Origin: Branchiostoma floridae
Lineage: Eukaryota; Chordata; Leptocardii; Amphioxiformes; Branchiostomatidae
Length of the DNA stretch: 64,000 nucleotides
NCBI RefSeq assembly: GCF_000003815.2
Contig: NC_049994.1
Location: 6,908,307-6,972,306, forward strand
Reading direction: 5' to 3'
Shown here: in pieces, positions 1 to 10,639 of the stretch
Position numbering within the stretch: position 1 is the stretch's first letter
Layout of the letters: each line of letters opens with the position of its first letter
Notes under the pieces: generated by a model
Databases searched by the model: none
The model's input: only the letters and a program-made list of their open reading frames with translations
Told to the model about the DNA's origin: nothing
Program-made: the position numbers and the translations under genes

Positions 1-317
1 CGTATTCATTACTGTTGTCCAGTACTTGCCTTGTCTAAGTAGTGATTCCATAGTTGCATTTGTAACCGTTCAAATTATCTGTATTGCTGTACGTATTTGT
101 TTTCTTTTAGATCAGTCTAGTGTTTATACTTTTTCCTCTTTATTTCGTATTTACCTTTCGCCATGTCCTGTCCTGGGGCAAAGTTGAAATAAATGAATAG
201 ATAATTGTCATAGTCCTGATGTAACTTTGATTTGATGTCATCGCACACATTCGGGGATGCATCAGTTCGTAAATTTGTACAATGAATTGCAGGTACATGT
301 CCGTTTCTCCTCCCCAG

Positions 318-527
318 TTTGCTACCATGGCAGCGGCAAAAACTACCGCGGCACATGGAGCAAAACTGTATCCGGTGCAGATTGTTTGGCATGGCAAACT
401 CAGATTCGGTTTGCTCACCCCTGGGCTAACCTAGAATACAACTTCTGCCGAAACCCTTCCGGGCGAGAGTGGCCATTTTGTTATGCGAAGAATGGCAGCG
501 AGGAGAGGTGTGACGTCAACCGGTGCG
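318..527 (+). CDS. Kringle domain exon
   Basis: This is a 210-bp exon with phase 1 at both ends (acceptor AG at 316-317, donor GTAAGT at 528). It encodes all six kringle cysteines, in the contexts CYHG, GADCLAW, NFCRNPSG, PFCYAK, RCDV and a final RC, plus the typical YRGT motif. The acidic NPDGD segment that forms the lysine-binding site in plasminogen kringles reads NPSGRE here, so lysine binding is not expected. The phase 1-1 structure is the classic shuffling module. Confidence 0.9.
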
Positions 528-3500
528 GTAAGTTGTGTTGCCAAGATGGGAGACATTATCGAACCATATTGTCATAGTCACTGGAACACAGAATCCAGAC
601 GAGATCTTACTTTCCGGTAAATATTAATTTAAGAAAGTAACAAAATGCATACTATTGCATAGCATACTATATAGTATCCACGAGTCCCGTGTCTATATTA
701 ATAGCAAATACATGGGTAGGGTCTGTATGGAATTAATGAGTGTCAGCGAGCCGTCTAGGAGTTATGCGACATGAAACTTGGTAGATGCCTGAAAAAAAAA
801 CTTTCATTGTTTGAATAGTCAAAATGTGGTCCTCCTGGTCTTTTGCTTAAATTATGATAATGTTGGAATTATTCACACATGTCAAAATGTCCCTCTTACA
901 TCGACGAAACAATGTATGTACAAAGATCACCGATATAATATGGACATATTTTAGGGTCCGTTTGGATAACACTTGGTCATTTTGGTCGCAAAAAGGACTG
1001 GTGGTTGAGGTTTGAAGATGTTCAAAAATCCACTAGTTAAATGCATGGTCCTTTTCTGTTGGTGAACTCGTGCGAAACGGGTGCTTTGTGTGAGTGCTTT
1101 CCTCGACAATATCTTCAAGCAGTCTTTATTATTGCCTTTGTAAATTATAACACCCAGATTTGCCCGTCTGTGTGGACATGGGACCTCCAGACCACGGCAG
1201 TAGAAGCCCTGCCAAGAGGTTCTATAACGTGGGAGAAAAGGTCACGTACACCTGCGACGAAGGGTACACCCTGGACTCCAGACATACCAGCAGAGTGAGG
1301 TGCCTCGGGGATGGCATCTGGCAATATGACAAGCCCAGCTGTTCAGGTAATTGTAAGAGAGTTGTCGGTGTGAAAAATCCGGCATTTACTATAATGATGT
1401 ACATTCTAAGTTCAGAACTTCGAGAAAGATTGAAAGATGTCGCCCGTGGATATGTATACTTTAAGCAATTAATACTTGGAGGATATCAAATTCTATAAGA
1501 GTGTTGTATTCCTCAGAGTAGAGTAGAGGTGAGAGTGGAAATATGTTACATATAACGAAAAAAACTCTTTTTGACAGCAATAATAGAACTATTATTTAGT
1601 TACAACGTAAGAAAACCAAATCTTTTCTGTACCTTTCCAAACATATTGGCCGGTTTTGTCTGTATGCACAAAACATTTAAATGCCTCTGAAACATACTGT
1701 AAAACACGCGACATTTTACATCACATTTACAAGTGCTAAAAGGTCCACTTTCGTTTTACTCATTATAATAAGTCACCCTCATGGTGAGGTGGAACAAGTT
1801 AATATTGTACAGTCTGTCGTTCATTGCTGCGAGGAGTTCCTGACCATCCAGTTCAGTTTTAATTCAATAAGCTCCTTCAAATTTAGCCTTGGGCGATCAA
1901 CGCGTAACTCTTTTGGTTTTTTTGGAGCGTGACATGTTCATTACCCATGATTCTGAACCATGCAATAGAATTGCTTCAATACATACTTTTAATACACTTG
2001 TCTTAGTTTGTTTTCATATAGGAGCTTTAATTTCAAAATTTACGTAGAGAGTGAAGGGCACCCCATGCTTGAGAGATCCTTATATCCATGCATGTCAATT
2101 ACACTATCGGAGTAACAGCCTTGGTATTTAGAATCAGAGACACATTCGATTTCTGAGCCGTCAGAGGGCAAAAAAGTAAACTGACCATTGTTGGATTTAA
2201 ATGCATGTACTGTGTCTTGGGAGCATTTAGATATAGGCCGATTTTTTGGCATGAAGTTTCCACTTTGGTAAAGAGATTCTGTGCGAGTTCTATCGTGTTT
2301 TCCAATAAAGCAATAATATCAGCAAAATCTAGATCAGCAAGTGTTTCAGCTGGTTTTGGTCGACTCCTTCGCCAGCTAAGGGTTAGCCCTTCTGTGTCGA
2401 TTACAGAAGACCGTAGCGAGTATTCGAGACAAATGATAAAGATGAACGGGGGCCAAAGCGTCAGCCTGAAGGACTCCGGTACTAACGATGAAAGCATCCG
2501 TTTCACCTTCAGGAGTGATTACCACCACAGTGGTGTCCTCGTACATGACTCGAATAACACTTCCTACACCTAGCGGAATCCCATAAGCTTCCAAGATTAG
2601 AAACATTTTGTGACGCTCTAACTTTTCATTCACCATTATTTCCTACGACTTTTTCCTTGTTTGCGTTACGGAACTTTGTGATATTACTCGTGACCTTTAC
2701 GAAAAGCCGGTGCAGTCGGGCGAGACGGCCACGTACATCATTAGAGCCTAAAATCAAGCAAGATAAAAACTTTAGTTTTACTGATTTAGTAATACTTCTA
2801 GAACTCTTCCAAGGTAGCTGATATTAGCTGTTGGTCCCTACATCTAATATTCCAAACATTTTGACACAAAGTTCGATTTGCATTTGATGCACATTACCAT
2901 CCTAACAATGGATATGCGTCAATATCCTCCTTAGTGGACATTCGGGTCACGCTGCAGGACGACCTACTCTATGGGTACAGTCTAAACCAGGCGCCTGATA
3001 CTGAGAGTGAGAACCACACAGTTATCATCTTCAGTGGCACAGTGGAACAGATCACCGACCTGGTCAGCTTTAGTCTCTGCTATTTATTTGAGATTTTTCT
3101 GGGTTTATAGCAATAGACAAGTCATGGAGGTAACAAACTTTCAGTAATCGATTCTGTAACTTTTATTTCAGGACGAAAAGAAAGAGCTTCTGGTTGCCTC
3201 TCTAGTCATCGAATTCGTAAGTAGACCCGGTTATGACACCTTCGAATTCAGTAATTTTTAGAAATATTCCGTTTCTGTCGTTTTGCCTTGACACGGTTTA
3301 GAAGATTTTCCAACAGATTGCACAATATTCATTAAATTATGTTGTCAGGCATGGCAGGACAGCCGACTAAAGTGGCGGCCAGAGTACCACGGAAACATCC
3401 AAACCCTCAGCGTCTCGGGCAGCAGCATCTGGACCCCTATACTTACTCTGAAGAGGAAGTATGTAGCAGTCTCGTTTTGAATTTTTTAATAGTATCAAAA

Positions 3501-6062
3501 TTACGTCAGGTCTAATCCACTTTTCTAAAAAATTAATATCATTTTATTGGCAGATATGATATACCAAGCTTGCAGTGCCAAAGCAGCATACATTACATTT
3601 ATGTGCATGGTGTGATTGTGCGTGTATCCTTATGTGTGTTTTGTGTGCCTGTGCGTGTGTGTTTTTTGTGTGTCTTTGTCTTCGTGTGTGTGACGCGAAG
3701 AAATCTGTTGACCTTCCTCCGGGACGTAAAGGGCCATTTCGATTAGTCAAAGATAAATGATGATATTTTGTTTGTTAACCCACAGTGCTGATGGTAAGTA
3801 CCAGGGTCTGTCAAAGGACGTACCGCTCCAGATCAGCTCCGATGGTACCGTAATTTGGACGGTCGAGACTCTGACAAGCACCATCTGTGATGCAGACCCG
3901 TTCTTCTTCCCTGCCGACACCATGGAATGCCACATCTGCTTCTCCTTATCTGCAATTGAGCAAACCATCGGTAGGTTTTTTTTTAATATGTCCTAGAAGC
4001 ATAACATATGAATGAATGAATGAATGAGTTTATTGCTCAACAATCGCACAGGGTACAATGTATGACAACCAGTAACAATTAATAGCTATACAGACAGTAG
4101 TGCTAAGAGGCTACATACAAAACAATAACAAAACATTATCGATAACAGTATATGTTTCATGTTATTGGTGTTAATTTGTGTTAATTGGAGCTGAATAATC
4201 TTTTAATCAATTTATTTCAGGTTAGGCCACTTCCAGTAAACTTTATGGATACAATTCTCAGTACAATTGCAAATCAATACCCTTTGGCAAAAAAGTGAAA
4301 GACACGAATTACATATTTAAATTTTCAAATAAAAAAAAAAAACCAAAAACCGAATAACAAAAGTTGAAGCAATATAATATGGTACAACCTGCAGGGCGTC
4401 TTCCTTTAATACCGAGACATGTTTTTATATGATAGTTTGTTTTAATGATCTGTTGAACACAGAATGTGGAGGGGGCAGTTCCTGTGACGTCTGGTCTCCT
4501 CCAGAACAGTCGGGCGAATGGAATCGGAAGGACAAGATTTTTGCGGAAAGCAACAAGAAGGCGTGCTTCGCGGTTCATCTAGAGAGGATCCCGCTGTTTC
4601 ACATCGCCACGACTGTTGGTCCCTGCATCATCCTAGTGGTGCTGATGATCATCACCTTCGTCATGCCCATAGGCAAGGGGGACCGAATCTCCTTCGGAGT
4701 GACCATCCTGCTTTCCATGGTCGTGTCTCTCGTGTTTGTTACGGAGGTACTTCCTGTGAAAGGAGCTCTACCGTTTTTCGGTTAGGACAGAAAGTTTTCA
4801 GATTTTCCCAATATTTACCCGACTGATGCTTTTTTGCTACAAAGCTACCTGGATAAACTTCGATTAGATAGATTGCACTGACAAATCGGATAAAGCCTTA
4901 GGGGAGTATTTTGGTAACTGTTCATTGAAAAAAAGTGAAGGGGTCCTTCTCGGCGTGAGTGAATGAAATCAATCTGCTTGAATTTGCAGATTGTGCTTTT
5001 CAGTACAGACCTGGTATTGCCATAAGTTGTTTACTAGGTATGCAGTACAAATAAAATAAAATAAAAATACCACGATTGGTGTTACAGCCACGCTGATCGT
5101 CGTGTGCATGGGGCTGATGGGACTTTTCCTGTTCTTCACCATGTACATCATCACTCTTTACGACATAGAAGGGAGTCTGTCTCCAATGGCGAAGACTTTC
5201 TTCCTCTATTACGTGGCAAAGTACGTGCTTCTCGTCACAATATATAGATTTTGGATTAAGTAGATCAATTGAAACGCATAGGAAAGCAGGTACATTGGGG
5301 CTTGATTCATTCTTTGTTGGTTTGTCGGATCGTTAAACTTCATTGTTGATTTCAGACATTATAAATAATGCTTAGGATAGTTTGCCAATGCAAGAAAGAT
5401 TTCTTTCAATTTTTTTTTTTTTAAGTTGAATGCTGTTGGTCACAAGTTGTTTGGTGCCTCGTCTACCAACAAAGTCAATGATCTGAACGTTGGGTCATTC
5501 ACATGGAGACAAACATCGATAAGAAGCTTCCTCATCCTTATATTTATTTTTATCAATGTTGGTAAGGTTTTTGCTGCTCGGGGACCTCACAGAGAAGGAG
5601 ACTGCGAGCGGGGTAGGAGAGACAGGCCTGGCCGGATTGAAGCTGGACTGGTCTGAGCAGGCCAGCCTCGACATCCCTGCCGAAGGAGAGGAGGCCACAG
5701 ATAATGTCTACGAAGATACTGTGAAGGTCGACGTAGAGACCTCAACTGAAGTCTCCGCTGACGTGATGAAGGTCGATGTAAAGACCCCAGCTGATGTCTC
5801 CGATACAACCCGTGACATCCCTGTCGGACCGCCCACCCGCCTGGAGGCTGCCGTGGAAGAGCAGACACCTTTCCTGCGTCAACTGATCCGGCAGGCGATG
5901 AAGACCGAACAGCAGCTGGAGGAGCTGACCAAGGCGATGAAGAACGAGCAGAAGGTGTCCGATTACACCCTGCTGACCAAGGTCCTGGACAGGCTTTGCC
6001 TTGTTCTGTACGTCATCAGCGTTGCCTTGACCGTGCCTATGACCATGTATCTGGGCAAATAG
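318..6062 (+). CDS. Kringle-sushi-Cys-loop ligand-gated ion channel subunit (5' partial)
   Basis: Nine exons are seen: 318-527, 1158-1346, 2935-3062, 3172-3216, 3349-3458, 3786-3970, 4463-4780, 5088-5220 and 5567-6062. All junctions have GT/AG sites and matching phase, giving about 604 residues. Order: kringle, sushi (CCP), Cys-loop receptor extracellular domain, M1, M2, M3, a long acidic M3-M4 loop, an amphipathic MA helix and M4, ending at a stop. The family assembles as pentamers in the plasma membrane and conducts ions on ligand binding. The 45-bp and 110-bp exons match the sizes of exons 3 and 4 in nicotinic receptor genes, so the channel part is of nicotinic/5-HT3 type. M2 suggests a cation pore. 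No signal peptide is visible; the first exon(s) probably lie upstream of the window. Two adjacent genes wrongly joined is the main alternative, but the phase-1 sushi-to-channel junction argues against it. Confidence 0.8.
1158..1346 (+). CDS. Sushi/CCP domain exon
   Basis: This is a 189-bp exon, phase 1 at both ends, donor GTAATT at 1347. The encoded module has four CCP cysteines (CVDMGPP, YTCDEGY, VRCLGDG, KPSC) and the conserved Trp in GIWQ. Joining it to the kringle exon creates a GAT codon with no frame change; joining it to the 2935 exon creates a GTG codon. This continuity is the main evidence that the sushi belongs to the channel gene. Confidence 0.88.
2040..2640 (-). pseudogene. Non-LTR retrotransposon reverse transcriptase fragment
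   Basis: Two overlapping minus-strand frames together resemble the RT core. One (about 2376-2636) contains a GVLQADALAP block, close to the GVLQGD motif of non-LTR RTs. The other (about 2099-2506) contains LDFADIIALL, a decayed FADD active-site box, then a KTQYM segment. The frame changes between them and a catalytic Asp is replaced by Ile, so this is a dead fragment lying in an intron of the channel gene, antisense to it. Confidence 0.8.
2935..3062 (+). CDS. Channel gene exon: N-terminal strands of Cys-loop domain
   Basis: This 128-bp exon runs from acceptor TTAG at 2931-2934 to donor GTCAGC at 3063, phase 1 in and phase 0 out. It encodes the variable first strands and the ITDL segment that precedes DEKK in the next exon, matching the IxDVDEKNQ region of nicotinic receptors. 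It contains an NHT glycosylation sequon. The donor is weaker than the others. Confidence 0.75.
3172..3216 (+). CDS. Channel gene 45-bp exon (DEKK)
   Basis: This 15-codon exon, phase 0-0, with acceptor TTTCAG and donor GTAAGT, encodes DEKKELLVASLVIEF. Nicotinic receptor genes have a 45-bp exon 3 that encodes the DEKNQ segment, so both sequence and length agree. Confidence 0.88.
3349..3458 (+). CDS. Channel gene 110-bp exon (loop A region)
   Basis: This 110-bp exon, phase 0 in and phase 2 out, equals the length of nicotinic receptor exon 4. It encodes the W-D-RL-W-P-Y-G block of the family and the loop A region, where SIWTPILTLKR replaces the usual IWxPDxxLYN; the loop A Tyr is absent. It splices to the next exon to create the family signature NADG. 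Confidence 0.88.
3786..3970 (+). CDS. Channel gene exon: signature Cys-loop
   Basis: This exon encodes ADG at its start, then the DGTVIW strand and the disulfide loop CDADPFFFPADTMEC with exactly 13 residues between the cysteines and the central FPxD. The following strand reads CFSLSAIEQTI, where the loop B Trp of nicotinic receptors (SWxY) is missing. Phase 2 in, phase 1 out (donor GTAGGT). Confidence 0.9.
4008..4110 (-). repeat. LINE-type 3' tail with ATTC microsatellite
   Basis: Read on the minus strand, this ends in ...GCAATAAACTCATTCATTCATTC, a polyadenylation-like AATAAA followed by an (ATTC)n tail. Related tails occur at 28705, 37345, 48350 and 51950, so it is one member of a dispersed LINE family. 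It sits in an intron of the channel gene. Confidence 0.55.
4463..4780 (+). CDS. Channel gene exon: pre-M1, M1 and pore-lining M2
   Basis: This 318-bp exon encodes the loop C region (no vicinal YxCC), the pre-M1 segment ERIPLFHI, M1 and M2. M2 starts GDRISFGVTILLSM and ends TEVLP: Asp at -1', Arg at 0', Leu at 9' (gate) and Glu at 20'. These are features of cation-selective members; the PAR motif of anion channels is absent. Donor GTTAGG at 4781 is weak but its phase matches M3. Confidence 0.9.
5088..5220 (+). CDS. Channel gene exon: M3
   Basis: This 133-bp exon encodes the third membrane helix (TLIVVCMGLMGLFLFF) and the start of the cytoplasmic loop, up to YYVAK. Acceptor TTACAG; donor GTACGT at 5221, phase 2. 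Confidence 0.85.
5567..6062 (+). CDS. Channel gene last exon: M3-M4 loop, MA helix, M4
   Basis: This terminal exon (164 residues plus stop) completes a Lys codon across the splice. The cytoplasmic loop is acidic and has imperfect repeats of a VKVDVxTxxEVS type. A charged helix rich in Gln, Lys and Glu (the MA region) leads into the hydrophobic M4 (LCLVLYVISVALTVPM), and the protein stops four residues after MYLGK begins. This is the normal end of the family. Confidence 0.87.
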
Positions 6063-6936
6063 ACATAGTATTCGACCTCATTGTGTTGGCACATCCCAAA
6101 GGCGATTCTGGGATAGAATCACTTCTTGGATACAGAACTATTCCAGATGCACGTGATCACAGAAGTAACACTACACGAAAAGCCTCATTTCCAGAATGGA
6201 AACTGACTTACACGTTCCTGGAAATTATACATGCCCTTCAAAACCCCGAGGTTTCATGCCTGCAAATGTGCAGTCCTTAACATATCCTAGAATCTCGCGG
6301 AAACGAACCACTTTTGTGTAACGGGTAGACATATTAATCATTCAATACCCCCTACATCCCCCCCTTATTTTAAGTTTAAAATGTAAACCCCCTTGCTTAT
6401 CAATTGTCCAAGCAGGTTGGGGTACAGGGGTAGTAGTTGCCGGTAAATAGTAATAACCCGCGACCCAAGCTTTGCTTTGAGAATAGGTGACGTCAGACTT
6501 TTGTCTGCCTATTTCTCCTACACGTCTGGTGTAACGGTCCTAGAAATTCCTGTGCAAGCACAAGTCCAGGTATGTAAGAAAATATCAAAAGCATTACATG
6601 CCGAACTAGGAAAGTCATGTACACAGCTAGGACACAGAAAATGTCACAGGTGTGTAAGTCCGTTAAAACACCCGGAAATTAGGGTTTTCGTGCAGTGCGC
6701 GTCTAAGATAGACATCTTGGATGCAACATGGATCTATAAATACGCCCGTGCACAATCACGACGTAATGTTATTGTTATTTACATATTTATTTCGGTTTTG
6801 AATTATCCCCATGCATAGTTAATCAGAGATACCCAATTGTTACAAAGGGTTAGTCTTTAAAAAAAAACTTTTATATGTAAACTGGATTTCAACTGAAATT
6901 TGAAAGATAGGCAGTAATTTGAATGTGTACAAAGCC
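6063..6936. other. Downstream flank of channel gene, no gene seen
   Basis: This holds the 3' UTR of the channel gene and intergenic DNA. I see no exon, RNA gene or clear repeat; the short open frames at 6477-6818 have no recognisable protein features. Confidence 0.5.
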
Positions 6937-6939
6937 TAA

Positions 6940-7667
6940 GGCCCGATTTACACTTGTTTCTTGAATCTGTAGTACTACACATCGTAGTCTACTACTGTAG
7001 TAGACTACAGATTCGCGTCCGGTTTACACTCACTGACAGAGAGCATAGCGGGACACCTGCTGTTCTTTGATTACGGAGAAACTGTAGTGACTGAATGTGA
7101 CCTTTGACACTTGGCGGGCGCGGGAATCTTATATTTGTGAAAAAAAGGTTTTTTTTCTAATACAAGGCACTCTGAAAAATAGGCCATGACAATAGAAAAT
7201 AGTACATTGACCGCAGATGACCCAAATAAAACACGCGTACGTTTCGAATTACACCAGATCGAACAGCATCAATTTTTTGGTCTTCTTCACTCTTCCTGTT
7301 GTGTCAAAAGTGCCAATTTTGACCACCGGACGGATCAAAATGACGGGAGAGGCGGAGGTCATTATGTTCATGTTGCAGTGTTACCCAGGTTTTCAACCAG
7401 ACACGCCAAGAACGTATGCAGCACAGGAGGCGACTGACGCGGTTGGCGTCAGTCAGCTGTAGTCTACTACAGTTTCTGTTTACACCCTGTTCGAATTCTC
7501 ATAGAACGTCCGCTGAACTGTAGTACTACAGCCTCGGAGGGTGTAGTAGACTACAGTAGTAGACTACACTTCATTTCTGTTTACACCCAGAAAAAATCTG
7601 TAGGCTACTACAGTAGTAGACTACGATCTGTAGTACTACAGATAAAACTACAAGTGTAAATCGTGCC
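6940..7667. mobile_element. PIF/Harbinger-like MITE
   Basis: The ends are inverted: the left end reads GGCCCGATTTACACTTG and the right end, reverse-complemented, GGCACGATTTACACTTG. Both are flanked by TAA (6937-6939 and 7668-7670), the 3-bp TWA-type target duplication of PIF/Harbinger elements. The interior repeats a GTAGTCTACTAC palindrome and its complement several times. No transposase frame is present, so it is non-autonomous. Confidence 0.75.
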
Positions 7668-7784
7668 TAAGTGGAATATGAAACATACAAGATGTTGTAT
7701 TCAATGTAACATAGGAAATTGCTTATAAACACGTTTATGGTCATCTCTTTGTATGTTTGTGAAGATTATACATCCAGGAATATA

Positions 7785-8170
7785 ATGAAAAGATGAAAGT
7801 TGAATCTCTACTTCTGGATAAATCAAATTTACTTCAGACGTTTCAAACGACCTCCGTCGTTCTTCTTCAGTGAAATAAAAATAAAAGTTTACAACACTGA
7901 GGAATAAAGAATACTTCTTACGTTCTAAATAAACAAAAAAAGGTAACGGCTAAGGTGTTCTAAAGTAAACATGGTAGGTAACTACAGAGGTGTTCTAAAC
8001 AGTGTTCTAAATAAACAAAAAGGTAACTGACAAAGGTTCTTAGATACATTCTAGCAAAATAAGAAAGGCTAACAAGGGATATATAGACGCTTATTATCAT
8101 TATATCCCTTGTTAGCCTTTCTTATTTATTCTTTTATCCAGAAGTAGAGATTCAACTTTCATCTTTTCAT
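7785..8170. mobile_element. Foldback MITE with a second internal hairpin
   Basis: A 38-bp arm at 7785 (ATGAAAAGATGAAAGTTG...) recurs inverted at 8133-8170. A nested inverted repeat at about 8059-8128 (AAGAAAGGCTAACAAGGG and complement) forms another stem. The 15-bp segment TCATCTCTTTGTATG lies on both sides (7741 and about 8168), which could be part of the insertion boundary. Confidence 0.7.
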
Positions 8171-8355
8171 CTCTTTGTATGGTATGTTGCACATACCTTA
8201 CGTATCACATTAACCACAGTGTGGATTGTGGTTGTGGTATTTGTAAGTGTCGTACATGTAAAATAATTAGAATACGTTTATGAAGATTAGACATCCAGGT
8301 AAACAATATTCAGTTACAATTTAATCACTACATTTCGATAAAAATACGAAGATCT

Positions 8356-8500
8356 ACTTCTGGACGCTTCAAGTGACATTGACCACTCTTCTTCAACCGG
8401 TTCTTCTACTCAGATGTATTTGTAGTGCATTGCTCTGTCAGTTCATTCTAGTCACGACGCTGAAGGAGAGTAATGGATGTCACTCGAAACGTCCGGAAGT
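8356..8500. mobile_element. Diverged foldback repeat
   Basis: Imperfect inverted arms (ACTTCTGGACGCTTCAAGTG at 8356, complement of ACTTCCGGACGTTTCGAGTG ending at 8500) enclose about 65 bp. The arms resemble the ACTTCTGGA part of the 7785-8170 element, so it is probably a relative. Confidence 0.5.
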
Positions 8501-8684
8501 AAAAATTCTTTCTTATTCAGTTGTAGAGATTGAATTGTATTTAAACAATGTATTCAAATGTGTGTCTTAATGTCATGAAGAATATTTTGGTCTTCTACAT
8601 TGAGTACCTTTACGCTTTAACTTATTTATGTATTTAATTATTCATTCATTCATTTATATTAGTAGGAAGGGCATAAGGCCTTTG

Positions 8685-9294
8685 CCCTATTCAGACCGTT
8701 TTTTTTGCAATCAGTGACGGGGCTGGGGTGTTGATGCTCATTCATGCGGATTTTATTGGCTAGAACCGTAAAATAAGATAAATCAAGATGTGCAAAAAAT
8801 ATGTAACAGAAAGAGTAAATTACAAAATATCAATTTTCTGTTACGACTTTTTAATTCCAAAATCACTGATGTCAACTTGATGGCACAAATTGACGTCATG
8901 CATATTTAAGCTACCAGCTGCGATCTGCCATCTTGAATTTAAAAAAAAATTTCCCCAAATCAACTAAAAGATTGAAAGCGGTTCTTTTGATGCCTTAGGA
9001 GAACAAAATAAAACGTATTTGTGGCTTTCAAGAGATTATAACAGAGCTCATGATATTGTTTCCCATCTTGGATTTTGACCAAGGACGACATCATAACATC
9101 ATAAATAAAGGAATTATTAATCATGAAAGTTTAATTGAAGTACATAGGATGTAATTGTAAGACAACATGTGGTGTTGGCGAAGTAAAACCTGGAAACTGC
9201 ATCGTGGACAAAAATCAGCTAATTTTGTAGATGAGGCCTGTAAAAAAAAACCATTGCATCAGAAGCACCCCCACCCCCACCTGAATAAGGTTGA
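8685..9294. mobile_element. Degenerate piggyBac-like MITE relative
   Basis: The left end reads CCCTATTCAGACCG, identical to the terminus of the element at 12943. The right end, ACCTGAATAAGGTTGAG, is a decayed form of the expected CTGAATAGGGTTAA. The interior does not align by eye with the two better copies apart from TGACGTCAT motifs. Confidence 0.45.
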
Positions 9295-9554
9295 GGCATT
9301 TTTAGTTAGTTCTGGGAATGACCCCAAACAAAGATAATGTAAAAAAAGTGACCTTCTTATAAATGACTTTCACCTCAAGTCTGATATGGAGAAGGGTCAT
9401 CTGTAATATCTTCTTAAATCTATATCTTCTGTCACTTCAGAAATAGCCTTTTAGTGTAAGTATCGATATCCGTTGTGTAAACACACCCACACACAATCCT
9501 AGAGCCAAACAAAATACATTCTATGTAATGGGTCAGCTTTTATGAAAGTAAAGG

Positions 9555-10071
9555 TACAGCCTTGGCTACCTAACTAGCCACTGGCTATCACAAACTAAAC
9601 CTACAGTCAGGGCTGCCTAACTAGCCACTGGCTTTTACAAACTAAACGTACAGCCAGGGCTGCATAACTAGCCACTGGCCATCACAAACTAAACTCACAG
9701 TCAGGGCTGTCTAACTAGCTAGTGGCCATCACAAACTAAATGTACAGTCAGGGCTGTCTAACTAGCTAGTGGCTATCACATACTAAATGTACAGTCAGGG
9801 CTGTCTAACTAGCTAGTGGCTGTCACAAACTAAATGTAAAGCCAGGGCTGTCTAACTAGCTAATGGCTGTCACAAACTAAATGTACAGCCAGTGCTGTCT
9901 AACTAGCTAGTGGCTATGACAAACTAAATGTACAGTCAGGGCTGGATAACTAGCCAGTGGCTATGACAAACTAAATGTAAAGCCAGGGCTGGATAACTAG
10001 CTAGTGGCTGTCACAAACTAAATGTACAGCCAGGGCTGGATAACTAGCCAGTGGCTATTACAAACGACTAA
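9555..10071. repeat. 47-bp minisatellite, about 11 copies
   Basis: About eleven tandem units of 47 bp, each of the form TACAGYCAGGGCTGNCTAAC then TAGCYAGTGGCTATCACAAA and CTAAATG. Point differences are shared between neighbouring units, as expected from unequal exchange. A single related unit occurs near 56820 within other repeat DNA. Confidence 0.9.
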
Positions 10072-10496
10072 GCCTGCTCACAAAGACCAGCCGAAAACAT
10101 CCAGCTGTCCCATGTAAACTATTTATTGTTTCTAGATCTCTGTCACATTATGCATCAATAGTAAATTCTATTAGAGTGTTTGCTTTTATTACTGTTATGA
10201 CAGGAGGATGCGTGCATGTTATTATCATACTCAGGTATATGCACATTATTTCAATACTTTTGCAGCAACAAAATTGTTAGACATAAACATTCTGGATGAC
10301 ATACATAAAAAGCTGGTAAAACTGTGTTAAACAACAACGGGAACACGATATACTATATGTGCATGCAGGATTTGTCTGATTTTATTTATGCATGCTTACC
10401 ATTCTTCAACATGTTTGTAAGGAATCAAAATGTTGAAAAGCGTGAGTTTTATATTAAAACTTACGCAAAAAATAGGCATCTGTTATGATTACTCCT

Positions 10497-10535
10497 GTGT
10501 GTGTGTGCACACACGCGTTCGTGTCTATGTGAGTC

Positions 10536-10570
<35 letters not shown>

Positions 10571-10600
10571 GTTGGTGTGTGTAGGTACGTTTACGTGTAT
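10497..10600. repeat. TG-rich microsatellite
   Basis: Interrupted (TG)n tract. The open frames over it on both strands are low-complexity artefacts. Confidence 0.8.
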
Positions 10601-10639
10601 GTATTTGCATATATATGCCTATTAATGTGTGCTTGACAT

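Noticed and set aside
1-317. A further exon or signal peptide before the kringle
   Set aside because: No convincing ATG with a hydrophobic leader and in-phase donor was found; the first exon is probably outside the window.
7186-7462. Open frames inside the Harbinger-like MITE as possible transposase or DNA-binding protein
   Set aside because: Too short and without HTH or DDE-like motifs; the element appears non-coding.
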